DNA of 64,000 nt from NCBI GenBank assembly GCA_963978895.1, contig OZ022242.1, forward strand, positions 5,688,591-5,752,590. Reading direction: 5' to 3'. This document shows, in pieces, positions 43,780-53,557 of this stretch. The translations under genes and the position numbers were made by a program. The stretch comes from Erpobdella octoculata. Taxonomy: Eukaryota; Annelida; Clitellata; Hirudinida; Erpobdellidae. Under the pieces are notes generated by a model. That model was not told where the DNA came from and searched no databases. It saw only the letters and a list, made by a program, of their open reading frames with translations. The stretch's first letter is position 1. Each line of letters begins with the position of its first letter.

Positions 43780-45156
43780 CAGGGACGTAAATTGGGGGGG
43801 GCAGGGGGGGGCATTTGCCCCCCCCTGATTTTCAAAATTTGATTTTTTTTTACCTAGAGTTTACTATATATTTATTTAATTTTAACTTTACTTAAGCTAG
43901 TGATGATGCAATGCGTATTGGAATCCTTCCGGCGTGTATAGACAATTCGCCTCCCCTTGATTTCCAAAATTAAAATTTTTTTTACTTAGAGTTTACTATA
44001 TAATATGTTGATTTTAACTTTACTTAACCTCGTGATGATTCAATGCGTATTGGAATTCTTTTTGCGTGTGTAGACAATTTTATATCTTAGCTCGATGCTA
44101 GATTCACCAATAACTGCAGAGTAATAATTTGTGTATCAGTGTTGGTCCAAAGATTAGCTGTTTTCTGTGCCAAAATACAATAAGAGAACTCGTGGAATTT
44201 TACCCTATTAGTGGTATTAATACAATGTTGATTCCCTCACAGCTGTCTACATCAAAGTTATTATTTATTACACAAAAATAAAACAAAATTATACCCACCC
44301 CATTTTGGACATCTTTTTTACAAATTTTTATTGAGGTTACAACCTCTGTTTGTTTGTGTGTGTGTGTGTGTCTTTCTCTGTACGCAAATCTTGCAAGTGA
44401 AATTTAACCAGCATTTTGAAGTTGAAACTTTCAGCACAGCTTTATATTTGATGAAAATACATGATTCAATTTTTTTTAAAAACTGTGAACATCTTTTGCA
44501 TTTCTAAATCGAATGTATTTGAAATCAAAGTTTGTGTTGAAAAACTTGTTTTTCCTTCACTTGTTTTACTAATCCTGTACTTGCCCCTGCAATATGATTA
44601 AATCATTCATCCCCCTTATACCCAGTGGCGCGTGGCAAATATAGAATTTTTTGGTGGGGATTTACTTCAGAAATTTTTTATATTCTCTTCCAAAAAGCTG
44701 ATAACCGGTAAGGGGTAGTCGTAAGTATTTTTCAAAATTTTTTCAAAGACTTCTAATTTCTCCTCCCAAAAAAGCTACGGTCGTCTTCTAAAAACAAGGT
44801 ATTATACCCAAAAAAATTTCAATTGATACTCTGATGGGGGATGCATTTCCCCATCCCTCTCTGCTTGTACCTACGTATTTATATAACTGTAAAAGGTAAT
44901 GTGTGTGTGAGAGCATTCGTTTATCACATCCAAGCCGCAGGAGCAATTTTAACAACATTTGGCATGCAGGTAACTTCATTGATAAAAAAATTTTGAAAAA
45001 TTAAAAAAAAATGTTATTTCTTTGACGTTTCGTTGGCAAAAACGAAAAAAAACTAAGCACAAAAAACCCGGACAACACCGGGTAACCCTGTCAGTAAGCT
45101 ATATAATGGCGGGAAAATTTTGCCCCCCCCTGGAAAATGCTGAATTTACGTCCCTG
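43780..45156 (+). mobile_element. hAT-type MITE copy 2
   Basis: 1,377 bp with inverted ends CAGGGACGTAAATT and a perfect 8-bp duplication AATTTAAC (43772-43779 and 45157-45164). It landed in a 27-bp tandem repeat ('gattattataacacaacgaa' type) of the TIR element. No coding capacity: the 63-codon minus frame at 44788-44979 is repeated in copy 3 and is not a gene. G-tracts (43794-43810) pair with C-tracts just inside the left end. Confidence 0.93.
44874..45095 (+). mobile_element. Helitron relic inside hAT-type MITE copy 2
   Basis: Contains 'tatttatataact', 'cgtttatcacatcc', 'gcaggagcaatttta', 'catgcaggtaacttcattga' and ends 'acccggacaacaccgggt' then 'aaccctgtcagt'. The order matches the minus-strand Helitron at 7994-8209, including the terminal hairpin. 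The same relic occurs in copy 3 (about 47349-47570) and in copy 1. Confidence 0.6.
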
Positions 45157-45164
45157 AATTTAAC

Positions 45165-46254
45165 TGATTATTATAACACAATGAGAATGAACTAAACTCG
45201 TTAGATGTTAGCAAATGCAGACAAAGCACGATAGATTTACTGAAACAACAACGGCATGACCTCACAACAAACAGATTTTTCGCGCACTTTCAGACTATAT
45301 ATAAGTTGTTCGTAATTGGTATGGAGGCGGAGCTTACCAACTTGCCAGCCAATGTCAAAGAGCCTCAACTTTGGCTTATTTACATTACCTCATTCTTTTA
45401 ACAAAAAAATTATGTTTCTTGTCAAGATTTAGCAAGAATGAACATAAGGAACAAGAAACAAACAATATTAGTTCTATGAAAGGCATTAAACAAGAGCCAG
45501 ATTTAGCTCCTTGCTTTCTTTCCAATGTGTTACACCGGCAGAAATTACACCTCCTGGTAAAGGGTTCGAAGTTAAAACTCAAACAGTTTATGAAAAAATG
45601 CTGATGGGGAAGAGTGAAAGGTGTCTATGACTACCCACGGGTTGGTAGACACTTGTGACATCAAGCAATTCGCTGGTCAAGCAAGAAGAATGTCTCACCT
45701 GAGAATATGGCCATTTAGATTATGTCAGTGTGAATGAAAGTGAAATGTTTACAAATGAGTATGACCACGTAATGATAAATCATGGTCATATTCTTCGCAA
45801 GAGGAAACATGATTTTGTACTCCCTTCAATGCAACATCACTCTGCTAGTTTTGCTTGTAACTTTATTATTAGAATGCTCTTCTATGACTCTTACTAACCT
45901 AACTTCTTTCAACTCTATTAGCTGATTCAATAACGTTATTCTATTATTATTGTCTAAAATTAACTATTGCCAGTCATTATAATTAGCGGAATATTGAATG
46001 TTCGTTATAGACTAGACAGACTTTCTTTTAATTTCTTGTTTTTTTGCTTATTTTTTATGATTTCCTGCGTTCTGTCAGGTCTTTTCTTAAAACACGAATA
46101 AATAAATAAAAATTCACAAACAGCGCAGGGGTAGTAGTGCAGCAGAAAGCAGAGGTTTCAAATGGTTTAAAAATCTAATGTTTCGAATTGATTGGTGATT
46201 TTTAACCAGTATAGTTTGTTTTGTACCTTCAAATTATTTCTAACACAAGAGCTG
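45165..46254. other. Right half of the TIR element, no recognised gene
   Basis: The segment between the two MITEs. It includes an open frame at 45371-45604 (+) without family resemblance; reading frames around 45530-45640 also do not resemble known transposases. It probably holds the upstream region of the DUF4806-like gene. Confidence 0.35.
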
Positions 46255-47631
46255 CAGGGACGTAAATTGGGGGGGGCAGGGGGGGGCATTTGCCCCCCCC
46301 TGATTTTCAAAATTTGATTTTTTTTTACCTAGAGTTTACTATATATTTATTTAATTTTAACTTTACTTAAGCTAGTGATGATGCAATGCGTATTGGAATC
46401 CTTCCGGCGTGTATAGACAATTCGCCTCCCCTTGATTTCCAAAATTAAAATTTTTTTTACTTAGAGTTTACTATATAATATGTTGATTTTAACTTTACTT
46501 AACCTCGTGATGATTCAATGCGTATTGGAATTCTTTTTGCGTGTGTAGACAATTTTATATCTTAGCTCGATGCTAGATTCACCAATAACTGCAGAGTAAT
46601 AATTTGTGTATCAGTGTTGGTCCAAAGATTAGCTGTTTTCTGTGCCAAAATACAATAAGAGAACTCGTGGAATTTTACCCTATTAGTGGTATTAATACAA
46701 TGTTGATTCCCTCACAGCTGTCTACATCAAAGTTATTATTTATTACACAAAAATAAAACAAAATTATACCCACCCCATTTTGGACATCTTTTTTACAAAT
46801 TTTTATTGAGGTTACAACCTCTGTTTGTTTGTGTGTGTGTGTGTGTCTTTCTCTGTACGCAAATCTTGCAAGTGAAATTTAACCAGCATTTTGAAGTTGA
46901 AACTTTCAGCACAGCTTTATATTTGATGAAAATACATGATTCAATTTTTTTTAAAAACTGTGAACATCTTTTGCATTTCTAAATCGAATGTATTTGAAAT
47001 CAAAGTTTGTGTTGAAAAACTTGTTTTTCCTTCACTTGTTTTACTAATCCTGTACTTGCCCCTGCAATATGATTAAATCATTCATCCCCCTTATACCCAG
47101 TGGCGCGTGGCAAATATAGAATTTTTTGGTGGGGATTTACTTCAGAAATTTTTTATATTCTCTTCCAAAAAGCTGATAACCGGTAAGGGGTAGTCGTAAG
47201 TATTTTTCAAAATTTTTTCAAAGACTTCTAATTTCTCCTCCCAAAAAAGCTACGGTCGTCTTCTAAAAACAAGGTATTATACCCAAAAAAATTTCAATTG
47301 ATACTCTGATGGGGGATGCATTTCCCCATCCCTCTCTGCTTGTACCTACGTATTTATATAACTGTAAAAGGTAATGTGTGTGTGAGAGCATTCGTTTATC
47401 ACATCCAAGCCGCAGGAGCAATTTTAACAACATTTGGCATGCAGGTAACTTCATTGATAAAAAAATTTTGAAAAATTAAAAAAAAATGTTATTTCTTTGA
47501 CGTTTCGTTGGCAAAAACGAAAAAAAACTAAGCACAAAAAACCCGGACAACACCGGGTAACCCTGTCAGTAAGCTATATAATGGCGGGAAAATTTTGCCC
47601 CCCCCTGGAAAATGCTGAATTTACGTCCCTG
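46255..47631 (+). mobile_element. hAT-type MITE copy 3
   Basis: 1,377 bp, the same length as copy 2 and visually identical to it along the stretches I compared. The flanking duplication is different (AAGAGCTG at 46247-46254 and 47632-47639), so the two are independent insertions and not a segmental duplication. Confidence 0.93.
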
Positions 47632-47938
47632 AAGAGCTGTAGAAGCGAGTCGTTAATTAACTTTTGATTAGCATCTTATCTCATCCCAGGCGACTCGTTC
47701 GACGCTCTCAGTGAACCGATGAGATAGAACAAAATCTAGGAAAATATAATACGACAATGCAAATACCATTTATTAAGCGTCTTTATTAAATGCTTTTTAG
47801 CAATTGAGTTTTATAAATAAACAAACACTTTACTTTTTCTATAAAATTATATATGCTATAAAAGATTTTTATATTATCCGTAATAATAAAACCATAGATA
47901 TCTATGAATAAAACAAATCGTTACATTTTGGCTGCATT

Positions 47939-48580
47939 AGAAACGTTGTAGTAACTTCTTTTTAGTCGCAAATTACATGTTACTTTTACGTTACATTGGA
48001 AACGTTGCAGAAACGTTTCTTTTTAGTCGCAAATTACATGTTACTTTTTCGTTACATTGGAAACGTTACAAAAACGTTTCTTTTTAGTCGCAAATTACAC
48101 GTTACTTTTCCGTTACATTGGAAACGTTACAGAAACGTTTCTTTTTAGTCGCAAATTACACGTTACTTTTCCGTTACATTGGAAACGTTACAGAAACGTT
48201 TCTTTTTAGTCGCAAATTAAATGTTACTTTTTCGTTACATTGGAAACGTTACAAAAACGTTTCTTTTTAGTCGCAAATTACACGTTACTTTTCCGTTACA
48301 TTGGAAACGTTACAGAAACGTTTCTTTTTAGTCGCAAATTACACGTTACTTTTCCGTTACATTGGAAACGTTACAGAAACGTTTCTTTTTAGTCGCAAAT
48401 TACATGTTACTTTTACGTTACATTGGAAACGTTACAGAAACGTTTCTTTTTAGTCGCAAATTACATGTTACTTTTTCGTTACGTTGGAAACGTTGCAGAA
48501 ACGTTTCTTTTTAGTCGCAAATTACATGTTACTTTTTCGTTACATTGGAAACGTTGCAGAAACGTTTCTTTTTAGTTGCT
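47939..48580. repeat. 61-bp subterminal tandem array
   Basis: About ten copies of a 61-bp unit containing 'gaaacgttacagaaacgttt', 'tttttagtcgcaaattaca' and 'cgttacattg'. Copies differ at a few positions (cacg/catg, ttcc/tttt). It lies directly inside the right TIR. Confidence 0.93.
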
Positions 48581-48666
48581 TTGGGCCAGGTAACCTTTTC
48601 ATAACCAGGTAACTGAAAAGTAACGGACAAGAAACGTTACAAAATGGTTACCATGTTTACTGGGTA

Positions 48667-49440
48667 GTCTGTGCACAGTTCGATAATCGCTTATCCAGAT
48701 GCTTGAAGAATGACGAGTTGCGGGTAACTGATTGTCTGTCAGTGTTGCGTTCCGCAGTGATCATGGAATGATTTTTCGACGTGACTGTCAACCTTTCTGT
48801 TGTTTTTTTGTGATTTTCGCTTAATGTTAGATATTTCTTTTCTAATTTCTCGTATATGGCTTCGAACAAATCCAGTTGGTGTTGAATGTTTTGGTTCTCC
48901 TCCCACGATTGTTGGAGGTCGTAATTGGAATGTTCGTTCATATCTTTGTACATATTGATGAGCTTATTCTTTTCATTGATTTCTCTTTGAAAGTTTTTAG
49001 TTCTGATTTTGAGTTTGCATTCCAAACTTTTGTTTTTTTTCTGAAGTTCCAAGAACGAATCGCCCTTTGTTTCGTTATTTTCTAATGCCAAACTGAATCG
49101 TGCCTTTGACTCCAGCGTGTCATCGCTTTTGTCTTCTTTAACTTCTCGAACCGCATCATCATCATCTTTTTCATTGTCGTGCAAAATTGTCGTAGATGTT
49201 GTTGATCGAGTATTTATGTTATCATCTTTGCTGGTTGTTTTACTCTGGAGTTGGTTTTTAGTTTCATCAAGTTGTTGCTGTAATTTGTTATTTTTGTCTT
49301 CATATTGTCAAAACAGGGCGTACAGTTTTTTTATGTTATCAGATTCGTTTTCAACGTGAGTTTTTGCAATTCGTAACTGTTGCAAAGCTTCGATCTCTTT
49401 CTTTCTTGAGTTTTTCTATTATAACATCTTTTTCATCTGG
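48667..49440 (-). pseudogene. Coiled-coil frame occupying the pol region of the LTR element
   Basis: The frame from 49184 to about 48667 encodes a Lys/Glu/Asn-rich protein predicted to be a long coiled coil (QREINEKNKLINMYKDMNEH and similar heptad-like stretches). Coiled-coil coding continues upstream to about 49440, broken by one frameshift near 49390 and one in-frame stop near 49308. It follows the start of reverse transcriptase directly (after EGATPW at about 49480). On its other side it reads toward the pol C-terminal tail beyond the inserted TIR element. I do not recognise the source gene. Nothing like it belongs to normal Gypsy pol. Confidence 0.6.
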
Positions 49441-49743
49441 AATTTTATTTTTTCCTTTATCATCTGAATCTGGTTTCCACGGAGTAGCTCCTTCGGTCCT
49501 TTCAATGATGTCAAGTTCTTCGTCGTGCTTGAACTGATCCTCTAGCTGTTGACGAACATGGAATGGTACACGACGATGAGGCTGTGCGACTGGTTGTACG
49601 GTGTCGTCGATGTGCAGTTTGACTTGAAAGTCTTTCAGTTTACCAACACCACCGAATAGATCTGTCACGAGCTCATGGACGATTTGATCGCTAGGTGTCG
49701 TACGTTCACTGATCGGTTTTACGACGTAGAGTAATGATGTCAC
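49351..49743 (-). pseudogene. Start of Ty3/Gypsy reverse transcriptase, then non-pol sequence
   Basis: The first about 90 codons match the typical entry to Gypsy reverse transcriptase: DLFGGVGKLKDFQVKLHIDD, then PHRRVPFHVR and IIERTEGATPW. After the P-W the expected palm-domain sequence is absent and the frame enters the coiled-coil sequence. A one-base frameshift separates it from the protease frame just upstream. Not functional as a polymerase. Confidence 0.8.
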
Positions 49744-50120
49744 GCTTGAGATGCCTCCCAGCTTAGCAGAGACCCTTCATTGCCATTGATTACGTAGAAC
49801 AGCGTATCGTACGATCGGTCCTTGTACCGAACATTAGCACCAAATGTTCCTAATACCTTGAGGGGATTTTGCGCACAGTAGGCAAACACTTGTTTATTGT
49901 TTACGTGTAATTGCGGCGTAGGTTTAATTCTGCTAAAATCGCGCTGGCTCATTACGCTTACACTTGCCCCTGAGTCTGCGATGACTTCAATGACGGTGTC
50001 GTTTATATTAACTTGAAAATGTGGTAAACTATTTCTGACACTTAGTCGGTTCGAATAAACATTCAGAGCATAAACATGCCGATCCTGTTCAGGCGAATGT
50101 TTACAGATGTCCGATGAATG
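49740..50120 (-). pseudogene. Retropepsin-type protease of the LTR element
   Basis: The minus frame contains the aspartic protease active-site motif A-D-S-G-A-S (D-S-G codons at 49968-49976), followed by the frame at 49952-49740 that ends LLSWEASQA, the usual lead into reverse transcriptase. The usual CCHC knuckles between gag and protease are not evident, so the region upstream appears shortened. Confidence 0.7.
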
Positions 50121-50169
50121 TTTACAGAGGTTTACGTCGGCATCGACGTGACGAATGCGACGATGGTTG

Positions 50170-50661
50170 TTATATCAGTTTTGCAAGAGTCATATCTGGT
50201 TCGCACAAAGCTTTGCGGCGTAACGTGTTTGACGAACAACTTTGAATAATTTGGGTTTTGATCTCGCGATCGACGTTTTCAAAAGCACATGTGGTTGAGA
50301 GCTGTTTGAGACGCGTGTAGTAAGCTGGTAGCGATTCGCCTGTGAGCTGCTTTGATTGACGAAACGTGTATATCTGAAACTCTGTGTTCTGCCTTGGTGT
50401 AAAATACCTGTTGAGAGCTGTGATGGCTTTTTTAAAGTGACTCTCTCCATCGGCGGCTTCGGCGTCTGGCAGAGTATCAAAAATTTCGTTGATTTCCTCC
50501 CCGGCGTAGTGGAGCAGAAGAGCTTTTTGTCTTCTATCGTCGACGATGTTGACGGCTACTAGCAGGTTGCGAAATCTAGAAATCCACTTCGTCCATCGAA
50601 TTCCTGCAGACTCTTCCGAACTGACAGCGAATGATGGAAACGATGGTAAAGCTTCAGCCAT
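50170..50661 (-). pseudogene. gag-like frame of the LTR element
   Basis: A 163-codon frame starting at the first Met after the primer-binding region. Its segments RWTKWISRFRNLL, LLHYAGEEINEIFDTLPD and YYTRLKQL match the retrotransposon Gag family found with Ty3/Gypsy elements, where the protein forms the virus-like particle. It stops early, before any zinc knuckle, so it is probably truncated. Confidence 0.75.
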
Positions 50662-50791
50662 AGTTGATTAGTTGATATTGCGAACTAAACTGTTTAAGCG
50701 ATGAAAACGATAATAGATTCTTCGGAGTTTATCGACAGAAAAAAATTATCAAACTGTTCGCGAAAGTTCGTTTACGAATCCTCGTCGCCAA

Positions 50792-51019
50792 TGTAATGTT
50801 TTTTAGATTATGATATAATCTACACAAAGCAACAGATAACTTTATTAACCGATATACGAACGAATACGAATATAAGAATCAGAACATGAATGCGAATGTG
50901 AATATGAATGTCCTTACAGGCAAGCTACGCTTCCTTTTATAGCCTGTTCTCACTCTGCATCCATACAACAATGACCGGAGTCCATGCATGCATCATACAT
51001 CACACACTACGACATTACA
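50792..51019 (-). repeat. Intact LTR (5' LTR of the minus-strand element)
   Basis: 228 bp bounded by TGTAAT and ATTACA, the usual TG...CA ends. It holds the uninterrupted version of the site where the other LTR received the hAT element. The primer-binding-site-like sequence lies immediately to its left. The flank at 51020-51024 is ACATG; the matching flank at the other end is lost. Confidence 0.85.
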
Positions 51020-51341
51020 ACATGTGCTCACGTCAACTCAGCGTTTCATCCTTTGTGGTCGATAAATGAGTACCAATTTCAGTTGGGGGTTAAAGTCCTT
51101 CGTGCGCTTGTGGACCTAGCAAATAGTATGCGGGGCTGCCAGCGGCGCCGTAAAACACCACATGCGCCGTTAGTCTTATCTGCAAGTTGCCAACATTGTA
51201 AAGTGGCCGCTGGTCTGTTCAGTAAGTGGCACTCAAAAATGAATGTACTTTAACTTTTTAACTTTAATATATATTGCGGATGACGTTTCACTCACATGGG
51301 TCACGTACAGAAGCTAATAAAATAAGCAATTAAACAATTGA

Positions 51342-51533
51342 ATGCAACTAAAACAATGCTCCAGAATTACAGAAGCAATTACAACAGCTGAAACTTTGGC
51401 CGAAGAACTTGGTATTGAGTGCAGTTTCCATAAGGAAATACAGATACGATCCCGACGAATAAGAAGACAATTTGTCTATGAAGCTCCAGACGACTTGAGA
51501 CGACCCAATTCTTTATCCAGAAAAGAATTTTAG
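51342..51533 (+). pseudogene. hAT (zf-MYM/TTF-type) transposase fragment
   Basis: A 63-codon frame with the order A-E-x-L-A-E-E-L-G-I-E, F-H-K-E, then RIRRQFVYEAPDD. It resembles the middle of ZMYM1-like hAT transposases ('...vepvfkekRxRxxKRxFxYEx.D'). No neighbouring exon or terminus was found. Confidence 0.4.
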
Positions 51534-51896
51534 AATTATTTTTTTTCAACCAGATATTGGATGGATAACGTATGATTTAAAAACTGGAGACATGTGATAA
51601 AAAAATCGTCAAATATTGCATGAATATTCAATCAGCTTTAACATCTGAAAACGAATATTCGGCAGACATTGATGCAACAATGAGGTGCGATAAGGTATTT
51701 GCTTTAACACTGGCTTTCTCTCAAGAATTTGTAATTTTATTTCAAATAAAACTGCAATTAGGCTATATTTTTCTTTAATCTATCCGTTTTTAACTTATTG
51801 CAATATAGTACATATAGTACATGCTGACTGACAGTGAAAACTGACTGTTGCCAGTTCTCCTTAGTAATTTAACGGGCAAATATTCATATAATATAT

Positions 51897-52060
51897 AAGT
51901 AAGTAAGTAAGTAAATCTTTATTAACCAGCCTGACAATGACGCACAGCGGTTTACATTTAAATAATAATACAAAAAATAAGAATTAAATAAAAATGAATA
52001 CAATCGACAATCTAAAGTTAAAGACTTAAATTAAAAATCTAAAAACTTGTTTTTATCAGA
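51897..52060 (-). mobile_element. Possible non-LTR retrotransposon 3' tail
   Basis: On the minus strand the sequence ends GGTTAATAAAGATTTACTTA followed by repeated TTAC units. An AATAAA-containing tail with a short terminal microsatellite is typical of CR1/L2-like 3' ends. No coding part is visible. Confidence 0.4.
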
Positions 52061-53351
52061 GATTTAAAATAGAGTTCGGCATTGTTTAAGTTATTTTGAG
52101 TTATTTTGAGTGCAGCGATCTATAGATAAAAGTTTTTCTAAGTAAGGAATCGGCATGCGGAATAACTCTGTCGTGAGCTCGAAGTATTGTACATATATAA
52201 TCAATACTAGAAAATGTATTGCAAGTTCGTTACAAAATATTTGAAAAGACACCGCTACACAATTTATTTAGCAAATTTTTTTACGTAATCAATTGTGCCA
52301 CAACGTCTTTCATATTTCCGAAAGTTTTCAAGCATGTTTTTTGAAAGATTTCGGAAGCGCGTACGAACATGGGCGAGGTAATCTTTTTAACCTTTTATAG
52401 TTTAAAATGAAAAAAGAACAACAATTACACAAAACACACTTTTTGAATTTTGTTTAATGGCTCAGTAGACATCACCTACCACATACCCATGTCCTACGTC
52501 GGTCTACGCCGTCAAGCCCTATGCCGGCCGACGCCACAAAACCCTACGCCACCTCAAGCTATCAATGATTGAATCAATTAATTTAGCAGAACTTAAAAAG
52601 TGCTTTTTCGTGGATTCAAAAGCGCTTCCATAAATTTACTAAACAACAAGCAGACCGTAAAAACGGTTTTTTTTTTACAAATCTCTTATATTTTAAGATT
52701 TGGTGGCTTTTTAATTCAATTTAATGGAAATCTGTTTTTTTAAACAACACTTTTTTCAAATAAGCAAAATATAAATATCTACACATAAATATCTAAATAT
52801 TTAGATATGTATGTTTGGTTTGTTTTTTTTCAAAACTAAGATAAACAATTTTTTAAATAAATTATTTTTTTCTCAATTTAATAGAAGTAAAGAGTTTTTA
52901 TTCTAAATTTCAGCTTTTTATTCTAAATTGGATAATGGGAAGTTTGTTAATGTTTACTTCTAATGTAAGGCTTAGATGGTGATCGCAGATCGCTGATGTA
53001 GGACAGGCAAAAGCGGTCTTAAAATTCTTGTCTCTTGTATATATTTTTAGTTTTCTTATTTTTTTATCAAATGGTCGATAGGTGAAAGTAATTGGCGATG
53101 ATATTTTGAATTTTATTAACTTGATTTCCGAAATGTGTTTAGCGTTTAGCGTAGCGTCTGCGAGTGTTTTGAATTTGCCGAGTGCTCCTGAATGTTTCGT
53201 CGTGAAAAGCGCTAAACAAATTATTGAATTGAAATTACTAGTAATACTTTTTTATTCAATGATTAAATTTTGCTTAGCCGACTGTAGTCGATATTTTTCA
53301 TCGTTATAACTATTACCAAGGCAGTAGGCGCCGTTTGCCGGGGCAATGAGC

Positions 53352-53495
53352 GGTAAAATTGCTACTGAGCCGGCGGTTTTGCTAAAACAATTGATTCTTC
53401 GATCAATTGATAAAGATGTACATATTTTCTAAAGGGTTAGGGTTTAATTTTAGGTAGACTTACGGCGCGACTGCCGGCTCAGTAGCAATTTTACC
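53352..53495. repeat. Perfect 23-bp inverted repeat around a 98-bp loop
   Basis: 53352-53374 (starting GGTAAAATTGCT) is the exact reverse complement of 53473-53495. Related GC-rich blocks (GCCGGGGCAAT) lie just outside on both sides at about 53338-53346 and 53517-53526, but in direct orientation. It could be a small MITE or a stable stem-loop. Confidence 0.8.
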
Positions 53496-53557
53496 GATTA
53501 TTTCCACGGCTAACCGCCGGGGCAATAGCAGCGACCATTGCTTGAACTTTTTTCCAT

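Larger units (their letters stand above)
42603..48664 (-). mobile_element. TIR DNA element with DUF4806-like gene and subterminal arrays
   Basis: Terminal inverted repeats of about 36 bp begin CCCAGTAAACAT; the two ends differ at only two positions. TA flanks both sides (42601-42602 and 48665-48666), suggesting a TA target duplication. Next to the left TIR is a 25-bp tandem array (about 42690-42880) and next to the right a 61-bp array (about 47939-48580). Both are built around the AACGTTTC/GAAACGTT motif. Two hAT-type MITEs are inserted inside, so the original length was about 3.3 kb. It interrupts the LTR element's internal reading frame. Superfamily not recognised. Confidence 0.8.
39121..51019 (-). 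mobile_element. Defective Ty3/Gypsy-type LTR retrotransposon, multiply interrupted
   Basis: Minus-strand element. Its right-hand (5') LTR is 50792-51019. Its left-hand (3') LTR is a fragment: 39121-39222 plus 42353-42363, split by a hAT element and truncated at its outer end. The 102 bases at 39121-39222 are identical to 50907-51008. The internal part has a gag frame, a protease with a D-S-G motif, the start of reverse transcriptase, a coiled-coil frame and the pol C-terminal tail. A polypurine tract (minus AAGAAGGGGAGGGA, 42364-42377) abuts the 3' LTR. A primer-binding-site-like TTGGCGACGAGGAT follows the 5' LTR. Most reverse transcriptase, RNase H and integrase sequence is missing. Confidence 0.88.

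Noticed and set aside
44788..44979. Identical 63-codon proteins at 44788-44979 and 47263-47454
   Set aside because: The identity comes from two copies of the same non-coding MITE, not from a duplicated gene.
47939..48580. CRISPR-like array
   Set aside because: The 61-bp units are full tandem repeats with no unique spacers, in a eukaryotic transposon.
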